A stretch of DNA of 64,000 bases from Rhynchopus euleeides (GCA_963210315.1 OY723251.1:372001-436000), one strand, 5' to 3'; counted from the stretch's first letter, positions 34,240-46,019 are shown. The notes: generated from the sequence alone by a model not told the origin. A program made the numbers and translations.

Positions 34240-34345
34240 GTGCGGGGGGGGATGGGGGGGTAGTGAAATCGAATTTGAAGGGAGCACAAGAATGATCACC
34301 CTTCACTCGTTATGCAGGTTGTGTCTGAAATCCAGTGTTTTTTCC
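34240..34345. repeat. Dispersed G-tract repeat, copy 2
   Basis: A G-run, TAGTGAAATCGAATTTGAAG, then TGATCACCCTTCACTCG and TTATGCAGGTTGTGTCTG, as at 1430-1520. It begins exactly where similarity between duplication copies A and B ends, so one of the two loci was altered here by an insertion in the G-run. Confidence 0.7.
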
Positions 34346-37300
34346 GGCCTGTGTTGTGTTGTACTGCACGGTGGGGTACGACACCCGATGTCGGACCCTG
34401 TGGGTAACCCATTTTTTAGGTAGGGGTGGAGGTGGGGATGGGGCTGCCTACCACGCCTGCTGGGCGCCTCTAACAATCCAGGCCGATCCCTGCCCGCCTT
34501 CCACACAGCCTCCACGGGAAAACCTTGAGGGATGATCAGCCGCACAGACACCACTGCAGGAGCAGCCCCTGAAGACTTCGAAGGGCGGAAACAGGTTGAA
34601 ATGATAGGTTAGGCGGCGGTGGTGGTGAAGCGAGATAGTATCCGCCCCATGATTCTTTCGCGATGAATGGGGTGGGCTTCGTTCCTCGTTCCCCGGAGAG
34701 GGACAGACGTTGTGCGCATGGGGTATGGGGTGTGGGGGGTGCGGGGGTAGGGGGTGATGAAAGCCATTACATCCACCCCCTCCCCTCCTGCACGAGAGTT
34801 ACTTTTCGGGGGGGGAGGCCACTTCGCAGCCTGTGGCTCTCAATGAACAAAATCAAGTTGATTTGAGATTTTTTTCGGATTCGACAATGCGTGGGGGCGT
34901 GCACAGGGGCTGCTCTGTCTCCCACACCATCCCTGCGTTTTCCGCATTTCCTGATGGAAGCCCCTGCCTTGCTAGGAAACCTCGCTTCGACCTTTGCACC
35001 AAACAGCCCAGCCTTGGTGGTAAACCTCACGACTGCACGAATGGGTGACATTCTCATTCATGCTGCTCCCTACCACGCATGGTCATCACACCGCCGGCCT
35101 GGGAAGAAATGGGTGGTGGGTCGATCCGAAGGCTGGCAGTGTCTTGGTATCACGAAAGGGGAGAGTCAGCGGGGCAACAGAGAAAAAAAGCGATCGGAGC
35201 AGGCCCACTTCGTTCTGCTTGGGGGGGGGGGGGGGGTCGTGAAATCGAATTTGAAGGGAGCACACGAATGATCACCCTTCACCCGTTTCTGCTTGGGGTG
35301 GGGGGTGGGGGTGGGGTGGGGGTGGAAGAAAGAAGCAAGAACAAAACACAGCAAGAGATGGGAGGCCCAACTGAGGAGAGTCGGGCTGCCACACGAGGTC
35401 AGCGGGCCTAGGAAGGCACACATCATTGTTCATAATATTGTCTCACCGGACCCCGCGAGACGCAACTTCGCTTCGTCGCTCGGCTGAGCACCACAAGCCA
35501 ATAACATGTCTGCATTGTCTTGTCGAAACCGCAGACCCGCCTTTGAAGGGTGTCCAATATTCAGAAGTTTCGTTCGAGATATTCGGGGGAGGAAAACCCG
35601 GCGAAACAAACGAAACTGGTGCTGGGAACAGGAAAACTCCCGCGATTACAGACGCCTCCGTTGTGCCCACACCACACCCAGTGGGTGCGGGTGTGGGGTT
35701 GCAGAGACCCAGCAACATTACGCAGGGTGGGTTTCCCAGTTGGGCCGGAACCTCCGTTGGGCCCGTTCGCTCCGTGCGAAGCTGTGAACCGGATTTGTGT
35801 AAACTGAATCAAGTGTGTGTGGCCACCTTGCCCAGATCTTTACATCTAATCTGATCCGCAACTCTTTTTTTAAAAAAGAAAAAGCTAGCGCGCTCACTTT
35901 TTTGTGCACCTCTGAGCGAAACGGCACCCATGAGAGAGAAACAGATAATTATCCGGCATGCCTATTAGCGGGGAACGGTCGCACTTCAATCATGTGCGGG
36001 AGCAGAGAGGAATGTATATGTGTCTATTGCTCGAGAGCGTGCATGCCCTCAAGCAATTGAGAGAGCGCAGCGGTACCTCTAGTGGTGTGAATGTTGGGGA
36101 TATTCACATTTCGGGTGGCAATAGTCAGGTAGATGCGGGTCTCCAGAAGGGATTCAACATTTTTGAACGATTTCTTGGACGACTTTTTACAAACCGTCCT
36201 CCGAGCAGCTCCGATGAGGGGACGCTGCTGCTTCGGGTTGTTCTCCGAGGCCAAAAAAACCCCCCCTCCCCCCTCCCCCTCCCCTTCCCCTCCAGTTGTT
36301 ACTTCTACAACTCCGTAACCTTTGTCACACAAAAGGGGGCCTCCCAAAAAAAGCTTGCAGACAAGACGATTTTGCATTCTCACATCATGCGAGAACAGGC
36401 AGACCCCTCTTGATGAGAGACAGGCCGTCTCGCCTGTACACCTAAGGAGCTCTTCTCGGGGTGACCCATCGTTAGTTAAGGTCAGGTAGGGGGTGGAATG
36501 GCTTGTTTGTGATGCGACGATGGGCAGGAAACCCACACGGGGAAAGGGTGAGAGGAGCAGGTGCGTTTGGACGCGGAATACCACCACACCTGCCTGTTGG
36601 GAGAGCGGTGCGTTCACATGCGATAGCCAGGCGAAGCGCCACTGCATGTATTCGCAATAGAACACGGGATCCAAACGAAGAAAGATCTGCGGGCAACACA
36701 GGAAAAGGACAAAAAAAAGGAGCAAGATCGCAACGTTCCATAAAAAAAACTACACACACATCTCCGGGTTAGGTTCGGTGCTCGATAACGTTTATTTAGT
36801 TAGGGAGAGGGTGCCCCCAACACCTGCTGTTCGGTTGCAGAGTTCCTCGGTGGACAGGCACGAGCAGAGCCAGCACCAGGACATCCCTGCACCCTCCACC
36901 CAAGTCAGGCCACAGGGGGCGGTTTGCTCAGACACAACCATCCGATTTTCCACGGTGGGCCCCCCTCCTCCCCGCTGGTTTTCCCAGAAAACCCAACGTC
37001 CAAAGACACCCCAGTTTACCACCCGCCCGACCCTGCCAAACCGAGGGGCAAAGCCGGAAGGATGTGGGGGGTATGATCGGGCACGATGTTGCCTATGTGG
37101 ACCCCCCCCTTTTCGGGTTCGATTTGCGGAGCTATCTGACTGCAACATAGCAAAAATAATCCGGCTGGATCGAGGCGACACGAGAGAACACAGCACATCG
37201 GCATGGGCGCCGTGCTGGCATCAGAGAGATTGAAAAGGACTAGAGCCCCTGACCCCCTTCCCCCTGTCTCTTCCTCCCCTCCCATGGGGTTGGTTGCAAG

Positions 37301-37531
37301 CTTTAGCTTTGGGGAAGAATGTGGGGAAAGAAACGGGCATGCCAATGCTGCGATTTGAATAATAAAACTTGATTCTAGGGGGGAGGGGGATGATAGGTAA
37401 GAAAATCTGTTTGCTTTTTTGAAAAAAGGGGGGGGGGGAGCGCTAGGGGGGAGGGGGAGGGGGGGCATTCCCACCCCCCCCTCCCCCACGAGCATCGTGG
37501 TTAACTTCGGAAATCTTCGGCGTTTCCGAAC
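34346..37531. other. Gene-free repeat territory
   Basis: No supported gene. It has a partial G-tract repeat at 35215-35290 (G-run, GTGAAATCGAATTTGAAG, ATGATCACCCTTCACCCG), long G- and C-runs (35220-35236, 36256-36290, 37428-37475) and otherwise unique sequence. Predicted frames are short and lack signal peptides, module repeats or splice-site support. Confidence 0.5.
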
Positions 37532-38343
37532 TACCGTAAACGGAAAAAGGGTGGACCGTAAAAATGTTCCAAGTTCCCAAAAAAAGGCCAAACGTTCCAT
37601 CTTTTTTACGGTCCACCATTTATTGGGACTGCATATGGAAAAGACAATGCGATTTTCGCCCGCGGGCTGGTGGGTTGCGGGGCGCGGACTGCGGCCTCCA
37701 CGCCGCAGACTCCCGCACGTAGGCCTCCCGACCTCCCAGCTTTGGACCCTCCCTCCACCACCGCAACCAACACCAGCAAGAGAAGCAAGTCCTCCCTGCG
37801 TGTGGAAAGGGCACGATCACCACCACTCACCTCGAGACTCACCCACCACCACACCTCGAGAAGTGTAGTACCATGCAAGGAGCGTTCCGGTAGAAGTAAA
37901 AGTAGAACCTGATGCACGAGCCCACAAAAGCAGCCACAGTACGGCAGGGCGCGCAGACAGAAGCTGAGACCACCGGGCTCCCTCCAGATGTAAATTCGTG
38001 AATCAGTGCCCGGAAAATTCAGGGAAATCGTACTCCTTTAGTGCAGTACACCCTGCAGTAACTGTGGGAGAACAGTTCCCGGACGATGGTGAGCGCACAC
38101 TCTGTGCTGAGGCCCTGTGGTGTTAATCCTGCAGCTTCAGTCGTACGATTTCCTTGGTTCCTTCGCGACTTCGTCACGAAGGAACTCGTAAAAAAACCGC
38201 CAAGTCCACTATCCCAACCGTAAAATAGGTGGACCGTAAAAATGTTCCAAGTTCCGGAAAAATCCCATTTGTTCCATCTTTTTTACGGTCCACCTATAGT
38301 ACGGTTCACCTTTATTACGGTCCACAATATTTCCGTTTACGGT
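37532..38343. mobile_element. Inverted-repeat element with GGTGGACCGTAA subterminal repeats
   Basis: The left end TACCGTAAACGGAAA is inverted at the right as TTTCCGTTTACGGT (812 bp). Just inside both ends are copies of GGTGGACCGTAA, themselves arranged as hairpins: 37549-37617 and 38225-38298 each read GGTGGACCGTAAAAATGTTC ... TTTTTTACGGTCCACC. No coding sequence. Target duplication not resolved. Confidence 0.65.
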
Positions 38344-38634
38344 AATCAAGTAGAATGAAGCAAAGGGATAATCTCCCTTCACTCGTTATGCAAGGTAGAG
38401 AAAAGGGAAGCAAAGGGGGGGAGGGGGGGGGGGGGGGAGTCTCCGCCACTCGTTAGTTTCCGGGAGGGGCACCTTTCGTCATTTGTCCAGCTTGCTTTGA
38501 TTGGCTGGAAATGCAATGGATGGAAAATACCCTGCTGGCACTCTCGGGGCGAAGACCCGCCCCCCCCTCCTCTCACCCCCTCCCCTCCCAAAGGCACAGA
38601 ACCGAGCTCCTCGTTCCCTTCCTCTCTGTATGGG

Positions 38635-38735
38635 TGGGTCTCGCTGCCAGTCACAGCCCATCAGTCAGTGAGGGGAAGTGGGGCTGCTGCTCACCTTTTT
38701 CTTCAGTCACATCTGGTAGCGAGGGCTCCCCGGAG
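38635..38735. repeat. Hairpin-forming miniature repeat, second copy
   Basis: About 100 bp matching 29784-29892 with CTCGCTGCCAGTCACAG at the left and GGTAGCGAGGGC at the right. The middle keeps CATCAGTCAGTGAGGGGAAG. Confidence 0.6.
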
Positions 38736-38859
38736 TGAGGACACTTCATTTCCTTTGTGCCGAGAAAAGGCCTCCGTTTGGCACTGCGGCAAAGACAAAG
38801 ATCAAAACAAGTTTATCGCAGCGAACTCGCCTCCCCGGGGGCGAGCCTAGGGGGGGCGA

Positions 38860-38955
38860 GGGGGGGGGGGGGGGGTCATGAAATAGAAGTAGAAGGAAGC
38901 ACAAAGGACGATCTCCTTTTCACTCGTTATGCAGGTTGTGTCTGAGATCCAGTGC
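38860..38955. repeat. Dispersed G-tract repeat, copy 3
   Basis: A run of 16 or more G, TCATGAAATAGAAGTAGAAG, then TCACTCGTTATGCAGG and TTGTGTCTGAGATCCAGTG. It abuts the left end of the large element that starts at 38964. Confidence 0.7.
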
Positions 38956-38984
38956 TATACCTGCACGACGCGCTGGCACGGGCT

Positions 38985-39180
38985 GAACCGGTTCTGGAAC
39001 CGGTTCCAGAACCGGTTCTGGAACCGGTTCGGCGGAACCGGTTCACCGGCGAACCGGTTCGGTGGAACCGGTTCCAGAACCGGTTCGGACGAACCGGTTC
39101 ACCGGTGAACCGGTTCCGCCGAACCGGTTCACCGGTAAACCGGTTCCGCCGGTGAACCGGTTCCAGAACCGACATTTGCG
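38985..39180. repeat. GAACCGGTTC palindrome array, left
   Basis: About fourteen copies of the 10-bp palindrome GAACCGGTTC or one-base variants at about 12-18 bp spacing, separated by CTG, CAG, GGCG or CACCGG. It reads as EPVPEPV in one frame by chance. Every unit can pair with every other, so the array can fold in many ways. Confidence 0.9.
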
Positions 39181-41031
39181 AACCGGGCAAAGTGGGTCCC
39201 GACCGGTTGGCCGTGTACCGGTCGGTGGACCGGTATACGGACCTGACCCGCACTGAGTCATCTCAGACCTATGGGTTTCAGTCCCAGTGTCAGATTCAGA
39301 CCTACTGATCCAGAACCGCACCCTCTCCTTCCACACCAATTGTATCCGCTGCTCATGGGTCCGACTGACGACGATAGCAATGACGATGGCTCCATAGCAA
39401 AGATGGCTACCACTGTCAAAGCTCATCTGGAACAGAAACTGTCCCAGATGGAAGTCTCCTGTATAAATACAGGGTTCGGGTTTCCCACGAGTGTAACGCA
39501 GATACGTGCAGGTGTGTCAAGAGAGTGTGCAGCTCACAGCAGTTCCTCATCCTTGGTTCTGAACCCCACAGTTCTTCGAATCACAGTGACAACAGGGAGG
39601 CCAGATCCAAAGATCAGGCTTTCCCAGACGCGGTTCAACTGGTGACGACCGTTGTTGAGAGACCGGAGCGGAGGTCGACGTCGGCTTATCTCATGCTACG
39701 GCAGGGGTGAGGACTCAGCCGCCACCCCGGGTGGTTTGCAGGTTGAACAGGTTGTGTGGTTCCATTGATCAACATAGGTCGGCCTGTCTGATAAGACTCA
39801 GCCACCCTGCGGGTCAATTTATTCTAAAAAGGCGCCTTTTTGACCAAAAGGCAAAATTTCCTCCCATCATGCTCCCGTACCACAGAGGCCTGCCTCTGTG
39901 TATGTGTACGTTTTGCGATGACGGGGTGTGGAACCTGGCGTAGACCGAGCTACAACACAGGCGCCGTGGGTCAATTTTTTTTAGAAAAGGCCTTGACCAA
40001 AGGCATCCCCCTAACACTTAATTGCTCTGCTTCAACCTGAACCGACCCTCTAGGCAGCGTGAGGTGGCTACGTCGAGCCACTTCGTGGACAGCTGCAGTA
40101 CCCTTCCCTTGTGTTCCTCTGTCAGGGGAACAACACAATAGCAGCATACGTATTGTTTCATTTCAGTCAGCCAAGGAAAGTCGAGGAGTTCGAGCCGTTG
40201 AACAGTAACCAGAGGATGACAAGCAGGTTGAATATGCAAGCAGTGATCTCCTGTGTACCCTTGGACCCACATTAAACTCGAACTGAAGCCCTCAGTCGTC
40301 CTTGACCAGATTCAGACCCGCTTTTCCAGAACCGCACCCCCTCCCTCCACTCCAAGTGTATCCGCTGCTCATGGGCCCACGTGACCACAAAGACTTAATC
40401 GTGACTCCATAGCAAAGATGGCTACCACGCTCAAGACCATCTGTGAACAGACGGTGGTCTCCTGTTTCCAGGGGTATGGAATTACCACGAGTGTAATGCA
40501 GGTACGGTAGGTGTGTCAAGAAGGTTTGCAGCTCACAGCAGGTCGTCATCTTCGTTCTGAACCTTGGTTCTGAAGTCGACAGCTCCTCAAGTCGGAGGCA
40601 CACAAAGGATGGGTTCCGCAACTGTCCAACTATCTACAGACTCACAGCCCAGAAGGTGCAGTCCAGGTTCCACAGAGCAAATTAAATGTTAGCATTTCTG
40701 CACAACTACCGTATCGCAAATCGCAGCGGCGGTAGAAGTGACTGACTCTAAAACGGCGAGGTATCAGTCTTGACGCTGGAAAATTCCGTTCGGAAATACC
40801 AAACACATCCAGAAAGTGGAAGGAATGGGCGCCAAGATGATGCGAACGATTTTTGGGGGGAGGGGGTGGACTGCCCTGTATCGTGATACCCGTGAGGGTA
40901 AAAAAATACAGGGCAGGGAGGCACAGGCGCAGGCACAACAGAGGCAATACATAGGCAGGCACCAATGGGAAAAGCGACCTCTTCTGGGACAGGCTGGGGA
41001 GGGGGGTGGGGAGGGCGGCGCTGGGGCGGCT

Positions 41032-41660
41032 GCATGCGGTACCTGCGGTTCCGGTCCGGATTTTCGTCCGGACCGGTGCCGCATTTGAGGGGCAAGAATC
41101 TGATTTCCGAGGCCCGGGAATGGTCGCAGTGGCTTCAAATGGCCAAAAACGTTCAATTTACCCCCCGGAAAAAAAAATTCGAAAGGGTCCCCCTATAGAA
41201 ATCCAGTCAGGACTGCGTGAACCGGTTCTAGAACCGGTTCGCGAACCGGTTTCTGCCAGTTTCTGCATGCGGTACCTGCGGTTCCGGTCCGGATTTTCGT
41301 CCGGACCGGTACCGCATTTGAGGGGCAAGAATCTGATTTCCGAGGCCCGGGAATGGTCGCAGTGGCTTCAAATGGCCAAAAACGTTCAATTTACCCCCCG
41401 GAAAAAAAAATTCGAAAGGGTCCCCCTATAGAAATCCAGTCAGGACTGCGTGAACCGGTTCTAGAACCGGTTCGCGAACCGGTTTCTGCCAGTTTCTGCA
41501 TGCGGTACCTGCGGTTCCGGTCCGGATTTTCGTCCGGACCGGTACCGCATTTGAGGGGCAAGAATCTGATTTCCGAGGCCCGGGAATGGTCGCAGTGGCT
41601 TCAAATGGCCAAAAACGTTCAATTTACCCCCCCGAAAAAAAATTCGAAAGGGTCCCCCTC
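41032..41660. repeat. 233-bp tandem repeat, 2.7 copies
   Basis: GCATGCGGTACCTGCGGTTC recurs at 41032, 41265 and 41498, exactly 233 bp apart. Each unit has the inverted pair CGGTCCGGATTTTCGTCCGGACCG, an A-run, CCCCCTATAGAAATCC and a short AACCGGTTC cluster. Copies are nearly identical, so amplification is recent. The CCCCCTATAGAAATCC junction recurs at about 43000 beside the right palindrome array. Confidence 0.92.
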
Positions 41661-42059
41661 AGGCGTGTATCTATTTCACGGAATGAAAATAGGAATTTGG
41701 GGGAAAAATATTTTTTTGCACTATTTTTTTTGCACTTTTTTCCTTTGGATTTTATTGTGACCCTACTTGGTATTGGCAGAAAATTTTTATGTTCCCGGTC
41801 TTGGATGTGCTCAAACATTCAAAAGAACACATTTTCCGTGGCCAAAAAAAATTTTGCACCCGGAGGTGGGGATGGGGGTGGTGGTCACTACTTTTTTGCA
41901 CCATTTTCCTTTGGGTTTTCAGCAGAATTCTTCTATGTTCCCGGTCTTGGATGTGCTCAAACAGTCAAAAGAACACATTTTCCGGGTGCAAAAAAATGTT
42001 GCACCTGGGGGGTGGAGAGGGGGGTCGGAGGGCGGTGGTGTGAGAGGCTTGCTCTCGAG

Positions 42060-42300
42060 CTCAAACCAACAGATGTTCACTACCGTGGCCTCCGGCGGCT
42101 GGGGGGCTCCGCCCCCCAGACCCCCCTGTGGCGTGTCTTTGCGCGACAATTTATCGTCCCCCCATGCGACATGTGCTATCTGTCAGTTGTGTTGTACTTG
42201 AGCGTATGCGACTATGGAGCCAGGCCAACAGACGTTCGCTACCGTGGCCTCCGGCGGCTGGGGGGCTCCGCCCCCCACACCCCCCTGTGGCATGTGCCTG
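42060..42300. repeat. GC-rich hairpin word, two direct copies
   Basis: TGGCCTCCGGCGGCTGGGGG followed by GCTCCGCCCCCCA occurs at about 42083 and 42244, and inverted at about 43700-43742 inside the neighbouring element. GGGGGGCTCCGCCCCCC is a perfect hairpin with a 5-base loop. Confidence 0.8.
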
Positions 42301-43018
42301 GTCTTGGAGCCAAGTCCTTGCGCGTACGGGGCTGCGGCATGTCGGTTCCAGCACCCTCGCGGAAGGCTGGGCCCGAGCACTGATCTCTAAGAGACGAACC
42401 ACCTTGCGAATGCGATCGGGTTTGCGGGCTTGCGGCCATGACATCTCGAAAGGGTCGTCATGTTTCGGGTTCGACTTGGTGGGCATCCGTGGCATGCAAG
42501 AGATGGCACACCAGGAGCCACGCAGCACCAGGTCGACCTGGATCTGATCGAGCTCAGGGGGAAGGAAGCACAGTCACCAAAGTGATATCACCGCCGGCTT
42601 CAACCACCAAACTGCAACCGCAGAAGTTCCGCTATTCTCACAAGGGAAGGCGCCCTGGGATGTAGCAGTGATTTGTGTGCAGCGCCATCAAGTGACACTG
42701 ACCGCCTTGAACAGAGAGGTAGTGTACAGATGGCGATCAGTGAGAGGGCGTGCTGTGTCCTCCCACTTCCCCATCTACCTCCATTCGTTCACCGTTGTTG
42801 ATAGCGATTTTTTCGCCATTTTTTCGAATCGTATGCATCGGTCAGGCCGAGTGAATCAAAATAGCGCAAAAATCACACCAAAATCTGTGTCTGAGGCACA
42901 GAAATCGTGCAAAAAAGCACCCAAAAAAAGTGCAAAAAAACCAAAATAGGATTTCGAAAATCGGCCAAAATACCCCCAAAATAGAGCCACACCTGGTCCC
43001 CCTATAGAAATCCGGTCA

Positions 43019-43345
43019 GGACTGGGGGAACCGGTTTCAGAACCGGTTCTGGAACCGGTTCGTGAACCGGTTCCGGAACCGGTTCCAGAACCGGTTCGAG
43101 AACCGGTTCTGAAACCGGTTCACGAACCGGTTCCGGAACCGGTTCGTGAACCGGTTCTCGAACCGGTTCTGAAACCGGTTCCTGCAAACCGGTTCACGAA
43201 CCGGTTTTTGCCAGTTTCAGAACCGGTCCCAGCCGGTTCTGAACCTGTCCTCAACCGGTTCGGATTTGTCAGTAACCGGTTTGCCGTTGTGATTTCAACC
43301 GGTTCCCAAACCGGTTCCCAAGGAACCGGTTACTGTTTTCAAACC
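43019..43345. repeat. GAACCGGTTC palindrome array, right
   Basis: About twenty copies of AACCGGTT, most as GAACCGGTTC, spaced 12-18 bp at first and more loosely after 43215. It pairs with the array at 38985-39180 as the opposite subterminal region of one element. Confidence 0.9.
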
Positions 43346-43464
43346 GGTTCAGGAGATTTCTGCCAGCGCGTCGTGTGGGGGCGAGGAGGGGGGGGGGGGG
43401 GGGGGGCCCTTCGAGACCCCTGTGAGGGGCGATCGGGTTATTTTTTTTCTTTTGTGTTTGTGTT

Positions 43465-44644
43465 CAGGGTATAAGATAGACTTTTTTTCTGGCGCCGTTT
43501 TCCGGTTTTTCTGGTTTTGAAAATTTTTCGCGCGCGCCTTCGGCGCGCGCGACCCGCGCAAACCCTCCCAGAATCTGAGAGGGCCCGGTGCCTGCGCGCG
43601 TCCTGTCGTACTGAGGCTGCTTGGTGGGGCAGGCGCAGCAGCTGCTTTGAAAGTTTGGACTCTCGGCCAAAAAAGGTCTGGTGCAATGTTTTTACGCAGG
43701 GGGGGTCTGGGGGGCGGAGCCCCCCAGCCGCCGGAGGCCACGGTAGTGAACATCTGTTCCCTACAGTCTGGATTCGCTTGTAAGTAGGAAGGCTTCGCTG
43801 TATCGCAGCCCGGCCAGCAGGAGATCACTGGTCCTTGAGGGTTCAACCTTCAGGGTGGAGGAGGACGGGGGAGCGACCACTCGTGATAGGTGTGCGTTGT
43901 GGGTGGAGTGGGTGCACGACAGAATGGCCAAAGGGTCCACGAGATCTCTGCACACATTCCGTTGTCGAGGAGATGGGCACCTAGCTGTGACGACAGGCAA
44001 CAAACAAATCTCATCTGTTAGTTGCCCCCAATAGGCTTGGCGACCTTCAAGACTGCTTGAAAGTCGTTCGTGTTCTCGTCTCAGCCCTCCAGACAAGCAG
44101 ATCTGTCTCGAGTTGGTGGGCTGTCGCCATGTATTCGATGGCACCGAGTGACGCTGCACAGAGGCAGACGACACGGTGAACTCCAGCGGAGGTTACCCTA
44201 CCTCCGCTGGAGTACACCGTGTGTCTCCCATGAGTCTCAACTAGCGGGAGTCTTAGCGTAAATTAGCTGGAAAATAGACTCCCGTATCCAGTACAGACTG
44301 CAGTCTTAGACTCCCTCTTAGACATGGTGGCTGGAGTCCACCATGTGTGCACCTTCAAAACAGAAGAGACCTGCATGACGAGGGCATCACCACCCACCGG
44401 GCCACCCGCTAGGTCCATTTTTTCTTCTCCGCTTCTCTGCCTTCTTTGGACTATTTGAGCTCTGTGCGGATCACGATGGGGTCACTTTCTATTTTTTTAT
44501 GGCGTTTTTTCTGACTGTTTTACTGTCCCAAAGTCACAAAAAAAACGCCGAAAATGAGATCGACCTTTTTTTTTTTTTCAGAAAACCGGGAACCGGGAAA
44601 CCCTGGTTTTGAAAACCGGAAAACCAGACCTATCTTATCCCCTG
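43465..44644. mobile_element. hAT-like non-autonomous DNA transposon with 8-bp TSD
   Basis: The left end is CAGGGTATAAGATAGAC; the right end complement is CAGGGGATAAGATAGGTC. The flanks are a perfect 8-bp direct repeat TTTGTGTT (43457-43464 and 44645-44652). hAT elements make 8-bp duplications and have ends fitting YARNG, which CAGGG does. Inside both ends are CCGGTTTT/AAAACCGG words. The interior (GC-rich hairpin word at 43700, unidentified frames) shows no transposase. Confidence 0.85.
44177..44221. repeat. Perfect short hairpin
   Basis: ACTCCAGCGGAGG and CCTCCGCTGGAGT flank a loop of about 8 bases, with CGGTG/CACCG extending the stem around a one-base mismatch. It lies inside the hAT-like element. 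Purpose unknown. Confidence 0.8.
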
Positions 44645-45072
44645 TTTGTGTTTAGTGGAGAAGGGGGAAAGAGGTAGCGCGGTGTGCGGCGGGCGTATGC
44701 ATCCATCCCACGCCCGCCCGCCCACCCGGTGCCGAAGGAAAGACAGGGCAAAGACCCCTGCCCTGATGGGAACACGGCACGGTTAGTCGGGGGTGAGGGG
44801 CCGAGACTAGCCGAATCCAACTCATGGCTGACAAGTCGGAATGCGGTCCGACGCCCGACGAACTAACCGTTCTGTGTAGGAAACCATCTGCGCGTCCTCC
44901 GCCTGCTAGATTTGGCAAAGCGGCATCGAAAATAAAGAAAACATGGCAACAAAACCAATAGCTGCCGAAGAAGGTCTGCTTTGATTGGAAAACGCAGACC
45001 GCCCCCCCTTCCCCCCCCCCCCTCCCCACTCTTTGTGCACACCCACCACTGCCCCAGTCTGGTGGTGGTGCG

Positions 45073-45768
45073 TACACGGTGGGATCTTGTAAATTTTACA
45101 TGTATAACTACAAGTATAATACATGTATTATACATGTATAATACATGCATGTCAACTATTATACATGTATAATACATGTATATGCCTGAAATATACATGT
45201 AAAATACATGTATATCAAGTAAAAATACATGTATAATACTTGCATGTCAACTATTATACATGTATTTTTACTTGATATACATGTATTTTACATGTATATT
45301 TCATGCATTTACATGTATTATACATGTATAATACTTGTCATGCAAGTATTATACATGTAAAATACTTGCATGACAAGTAAAATACCTGCATGCAAGTAAA
45401 ATACATGTATTTTACTTGCATGCAAGTATTTTACTTGTCATGCAAGTATTATACATGTATTTTACTTGTCATGCAAGTATTTTACATGTATAATACTTGC
45501 ATGACAAGTATTATACATGTAAAATACATGTAAATGCATGAAATATACATGTAAAATACATGTATATCAAGTAAAAATGCATGTATAATAGTTGACATGC
45601 AAGTATTATACATGTATTTTTACTTGATATACATGTATTTTACATGTATATTTCAGGCATATACATGTATTATACATGTATAATAGTTGACATGCAAGTA
45701 TTATACATGTATAATACATGTATATACTTGTAGTTATACATGTAAAATTTACAAGATCCCACCGTGTA
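45073..45768. repeat. 690-bp AT-rich palindrome built from TACATGTA words
   Basis: The outer ends TACACGGTGGGATC and GATCCCACCGTGTA are inverted. The arms (about 332 and 363 bp) are nearly complementary around a centre at 45405/45406 (ATACATGTAT). The arms are made of TACATGTA, TACTTGCATG, ACAAGTAAAAT and TATACATG words, each palindromic or paired. Composition is strongly AT-rich in a GC-rich region. No coding capacity. It is either a foldback element or an extruding palindrome. Confidence 0.9.
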
Positions 45769-46019
45769 GTAGTAGGGTAGGGGGGGGGGGATGGGGGGGG
45801 GGGGGGTGGAGTCGCAAGATCCAGTAAAAAAGAAGGCGCAGAAAAGTTTCCCGAGATTTTGGGCGACGGTGACCTCTGCCAACACCGAGCAGAAAGAAGT
45901 GAAAGGCCAAAAGGGAGGAGGGGGTGGGGTTGCGTGTGTGTGTGTGTGGGGATGTGGGCAGGTGTTCTGCCAAAAAAAAGTCAATGATAAGGATGTATCC
46001 ACACACACACACGCGCACA

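Larger units (their letters stand above)
30330..34260. repeat. Segmental duplication, copy A
   Basis: Collinear with 54165-57205: GATGGAGGGGGTTCCACCTG (30404 and 54203), the GGATCCTGTTCCGATGGG region (30574 and 54600), the block 32315-32790 against 54920-55390, the receptor gene, and its upstream flank down to GCAGCGGTGCGGGGG. Copy A carries a 1.4-kb insertion (30892-32305) absent from copy B. Copy B carries extra sequence near 54350-54588 and an extra receptor module. Confidence 0.85.
38964..43375. mobile_element. 4.4-kb element with GAACCGGTTC subterminal arrays
   Basis: A 15-bp perfect inverted pair, CACGACGCGCTGGCA at 38964-38978 and its complement at 43361-43375, bounds the unit. Immediately inside each end lie arrays of the palindrome GAACCGGTTC: about 38985-39180 at left, 43019-43345 at right. 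The interior has a 233-bp tandem repeat (41032-41660), a diverged direct repeat of about 300 bp (39286-39600 and 40307-40600) and two copies of a GC-rich hairpin word. No transposase is recognisable, so it is probably non-autonomous. Short ends plus subterminal arrays resemble CACTA or hAT layout. Target duplication unclear (TG/TG at most). Confidence 0.7.

Noticed and set aside
38985..39253. Coding reading [15 protein letters not shown] of the AACCGGTT arrays
   Set aside because: The palindromic unit gives the same peptide on both strands, the frames are short, and the arrays flank an inverted-repeat element symmetrically. This is repeat structure, not a gene.
45073..45768. CRISPR-like or plain satellite array
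   Set aside because: There are no direct repeats with unique spacers. The dominant relation is reverse complementarity around one centre, and the genome is eukaryotic.
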